Source: Oscillospiraceae bacterium
GTDB taxonomy: Bacteria; Bacillota; Clostridia; Oscillospirales; Oscillospiraceae
Direction of reading: 5' to 3'
DNA: 7,898 nt
NCBI GenBank assembly: GCA_029065305.1
Contig: JAIEIQ010000319.1
Span: forward strand, 1-7,898
The notes beneath the pieces are model-generated. The model saw only the letters and a list, made by a program, of their open reading frames with translations. It was not told where the DNA came from and made no database searches. A program made the position numbers and the translations under genes. Position 1 is the stretch's first letter. Each line of letters starts with the position of its first letter. This document shows positions 6,765 through 7,898 of this stretch, one piece after another.

Positions 6765-7454
6765 ATGGCGAGAAAAGTTTTGGTGCTGGAGGACGAGTCC
6801 AGCATTCGCGGTTTTATTGTCATCAACCTCACCCGGGCCGGATACGAGGTCATCGAGGCCGAGACCGGCGAGGAGGCGCTGGAGAAGCTGAAGGAGAACC
6901 CGGATATCCGGGTGGCCCTCTTTGACATCATGCTGCCGGGGATCGACGGCTTTGAAGTCTGCCGCCGGGTGCGGGCCACCAATACCAGAATCGGGATCAT
7001 CATGCTCACCGCCCGGAGCCAGGAAATGGACAAGGTGACGGGGCTGATGACCGGGGCGGACGACTATGTCACCAAGCCCTTTTCCCCCGCGGAGCTGACG
7101 GCCCGGGTGGACGCCCTGTTCCGCCGGGCGGGAGGCGCGGTGGCGGAGCAAGCGGGGGAGATCTATCAGGAGCCCTTTTTGCTCAACACCCGGAACCGGA
7201 CCCTGGAGAAGAACGGCCAGCGGGTGAAGCTGACCCAGGTGGAGTACTCCATCATGAAAATGTTCATGGAGAACCCTGGGAAGGCGCTGTCCCGGGAGGA
7301 GATTTTGGACATGGTCTGGGGCCGGGACTACTTCGGGGAGCTGAAGATCGTGGATGTGAACATCCGGCGGCTGCGGCTGAAGATCGAGGACAACGCCCAG
7401 AACCCCACCTTTATCAATACCGTCTGGGGCTACGGGTACAAGTGGGGGTTCTGA
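6765..7454 (+). CDS. OmpR/PhoB-family response regulator, 229 aa
   Basis: The receiver domain (about residues 1-120) carries every key residue: acidic pocket E9-D10, phospho-acceptor D54 (LFDIMLPG), T82 (MLTAR), Y101, and K104 in the TKPF motif. The winged-helix DNA-binding domain (about 131-229) has the usual features: LTQVEYSIMKMFMENPGKALSREEIL, the recognition helix region VDVNIRRLRLKIE, and the ending INTVWGYGYKW. It is full length for the family, so it should be a phosphorylation-controlled transcription regulator. AAGGAG lies 8 bp before the ATG and overlaps the preceding gene's stop. No histidine kinase gene follows; the next gene is convergent after 14 bp. The kinase must be elsewhere, or the regulator is an orphan. 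Plausible targets (inference) are its own operon and the divergent membrane-protein operon. Confidence 0.95.
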   Translation: MARKVLVLEDESSIRGFIVINLTRAGYEVIEAETGEEALEKLKENPDIRVALFDIMLPGIDGFEVCRRVRATNTRIGIIMLTARSQEMDKVTGLMTGADDYVTKPFSPAELTARVDALFRRAGGAVAEQAGEIYQEPFLLNTRNRTLEKNGQRVKLTQVEYSIMKMFMENPGKALSREEILDMVWGRDYFGELKIVDVNIRRLRLKIEDNAQNPTFINTVWGYGYKWGF

Positions 7455-7468
7455 CAGTTTCCAGCCCT

Positions 7469-7690
7469 TTACAGCAGCTCCGACATCAGGTTGATGCCCA
7501 AAAGGAGGCCGCTGCGGAAGCCTTGCAGCTCCGCGTCCACAAGCTGCTCCTTGGAGAGCCGCCGCAGCTCGGCGATGACCTCCTCTCCGGCCTGGACGGA
7601 GGCTTTTTCCCACAGGTCATCGCTTATGTGGGCAGTGCTCGTGTCTGTGCGGCAGAGAGCGTGATACAGCTCCTCTACGATAGTGTCCAT
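7469..7690 (-). CDS. Small DUF6809-like protein, 73 aa
   Basis: This is a short acidic, mostly helical protein with no signal peptide or membrane segment. The C-terminal pattern (AELQGFRSGLLLGINLMSELL) resembles the end of the small Firmicutes DUF6809 family, where an F-x-x-GF-x-x-G-x-x-LM-type segment is common; I am matching this from memory. The function of that family is unknown to me. The ATG at 7690 has AAGGAGA upstream. It is convergent with the response regulator (14 bp apart, no terminator visible) and divergent from the XRE gene. A near-consensus promoter with two operator copies lies upstream, so expression is probably strong when unrepressed and controlled by the XRE neighbour. 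Confidence 0.75.
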   Translation of the reverse strand: MDTIVEELYHALCRTDTSTAHISDDLWEKASVQAGEEVIAELRRLSKEQLVDAELQGFRSGLLLGINLMSELL

Positions 7691-7717
7691 TTCATATGTC
7701 TCCTTAAAAGATTATTG

Positions 7718-7734
7718 CTAGATATTTTATCTAG
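7718..7734. promoter_or_regulatory. Operator 1: perfect 17-bp palindrome
   Basis: CTAGATA (7718-7724), centre TTT, and TATCTAG (7728-7734) form a perfect 7+3+7 inverted repeat. It begins 4 bp past the -10 box of the leftward promoter and covers the expected transcription start (about 7732). Size and symmetry fit a dimeric XRE-type repressor site, and an XRE gene starts 49 bp away. The binding protein is inferred. Confidence 0.65.
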
Positions 7735-7737
7735 TGA

Positions 7738-7743
7738 TAGTAT
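7738..7743 (+). promoter_or_regulatory. Weak candidate -10 for the XRE gene
   Basis: On the plus strand TAGTAT (7738-7743) lies 16 bp after TTGCTA (7716-7721). Both match consensus at 4 of 6 positions. If real, operator 1 would fall within its -35/spacer region and operator 2 over its start, mirroring the leftward promoter. The region is so AT-rich that chance is a serious alternative. Confidence 0.25.
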
Positions 7744-7767
7744 ATAGACAAAATATCGAGTTGTCAA
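7739..7767 (-). promoter_or_regulatory. Near-consensus sigma-A promoter for the 73-aa gene
   Basis: On the minus strand TTGACA (7762-7767, perfect) is followed after exactly 17 bp by TATACT (7739-7744, 5/6). The expected start near 7732 gives a leader of about 42 nt to the ATG at 7690. The spacer is almost entirely operator 2 and the start point lies in operator 1, so a repressor bound to either site should block polymerase. Confidence 0.8.
7744..7760. promoter_or_regulatory. Operator 2: imperfect second copy
   Basis: ATAGACAAAATATCGAG (7744-7760) matches the reverse complement of operator 1 at 14 of 17 positions, including the AAAATAT core. Its centre is 26 bp from that of operator 1, about two and a half helical turns. 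It fills the spacer between the -35 and -10 of the leftward promoter. The weaker symmetry suggests a lower-affinity site (inference). Confidence 0.6.
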
Positions 7768-7783
7768 TACCTTTGGAGGATTT

Positions 7784-7898
7784 ATGTCAAAATTTGCAGA
7801 GAGACTGCGGAGTCTGCGGACAGAGCGAGATGTTACCCAGAAGGATTTGGGAGAATTGCTTGGCGTGAAGAACTTTTCAATCTACACCTATGAAAAAG
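7784..7898 (+). CDS. XRE-family HTH regulator, N-terminal 38 residues only
   Basis: The gene is cut by the right window edge. The visible part (MSKFAERLRSLRTERDVTQKD and onward) is a standard Cro/cI-type helix-turn-helix: a basic first helix with RLRSLR, the TQKDLGELLGV helix and turn (residues 18-28), then SIYTYEK as the recognition helix heading to the usual YExG. GGAGG ends 4 nt before the ATG. Its third codon positions are only 50% G/C (19 of 38), lower than in the genes to the left, which hints at a separate origin. It is divergent from the 73-residue gene and probably binds the two operators between them. Whether it carries a peptidase, sensor or other C-terminal domain cannot be seen. 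Confidence 0.85.
   Translation, partial: MSKFAERLRSLRTERDVTQKDLGELLGVKNFSIYTYEK

Noticed and set aside
5331..7613. Minus-strand reading frame of 760 codons covering the lipoprotein and response regulator
   Set aside because: It is antisense to an unmistakable OmpR-family regulator and a lipobox lipoprotein. Its His/Leu/Gly/Val/Pro-rich translation is a typical GC-rich shadow and shows no recognisable domain.
1..7898. CRISPR array, tRNA/rRNA genes, transposase or insertion-sequence ends
   Set aside because: I saw no regularly spaced direct repeats, no tRNA-like cloverleaf with a TTCGA arm and matching acceptor, and no transposase or integrase coding sequence in the window.

Overview
This window reads as chromosomal DNA of a GC-rich Clostridia (Bacillota), most like the gut Oscillospiraceae (Flavonifractor/Lawsonibacter-type). 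The reasons are strong AGGAGG-type ribosome sites before almost every gene, third codon positions mostly G/C, short lipobox lipoproteins, and membrane proteins of a style I associate with that group. This placement is inference from style; there is no marker gene in the window.

Layout. Positions 1-147 hold two strong hairpins between a gene lying off the left edge and the end of a leftward operon. Positions 148-5140 are a tightly packed leftward (minus-strand) run of five genes, none with an assignable function. In order of transcription they are a 751-residue polytopic membrane protein with a large C-terminal domain probably outside the membrane, a 322-residue lipoprotein, and three small membrane-anchored proteins of 222, 153 and 175 residues. 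Positions 5141-5393 are a divergent regulatory region with a candidate leftward promoter and, on the rightward side, a 10-bp-stem hairpin sitting just before the ribosome site of a TTG-started gene. Positions 5394-7454 are a rightward pair: a lipoprotein with four DxDGD (FG-GAP/VCBS-like) motifs, then an intact OmpR/PhoB-type response regulator with no histidine kinase beside it. From 7455 to the right edge the character changes: a small leftward gene (73 residues, DUF6809-like), a 28% GC control region, and the start of a rightward XRE-type repressor gene cut by the window edge.

The clearest regulatory structure is the 7691-7783 gap. A near-consensus sigma-A promoter (TTGACA, 17 bp, TATACT) faces the small gene. 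A perfect 17-bp palindrome covers its start point and a second copy of that 17-mer (14/17 identical) fills the promoter spacer. This looks like a two-operator switch for the neighbouring XRE protein and may mark the edge of an acquired element.

How the genes could work together (inference): the divergent arrangement around 5141-5393 suggests that the response regulator, the FG-GAP lipoprotein and the five-gene envelope operon belong to one cell-surface function. No enzyme, transporter or defence domain is recognisable, so no pathway is proposed.
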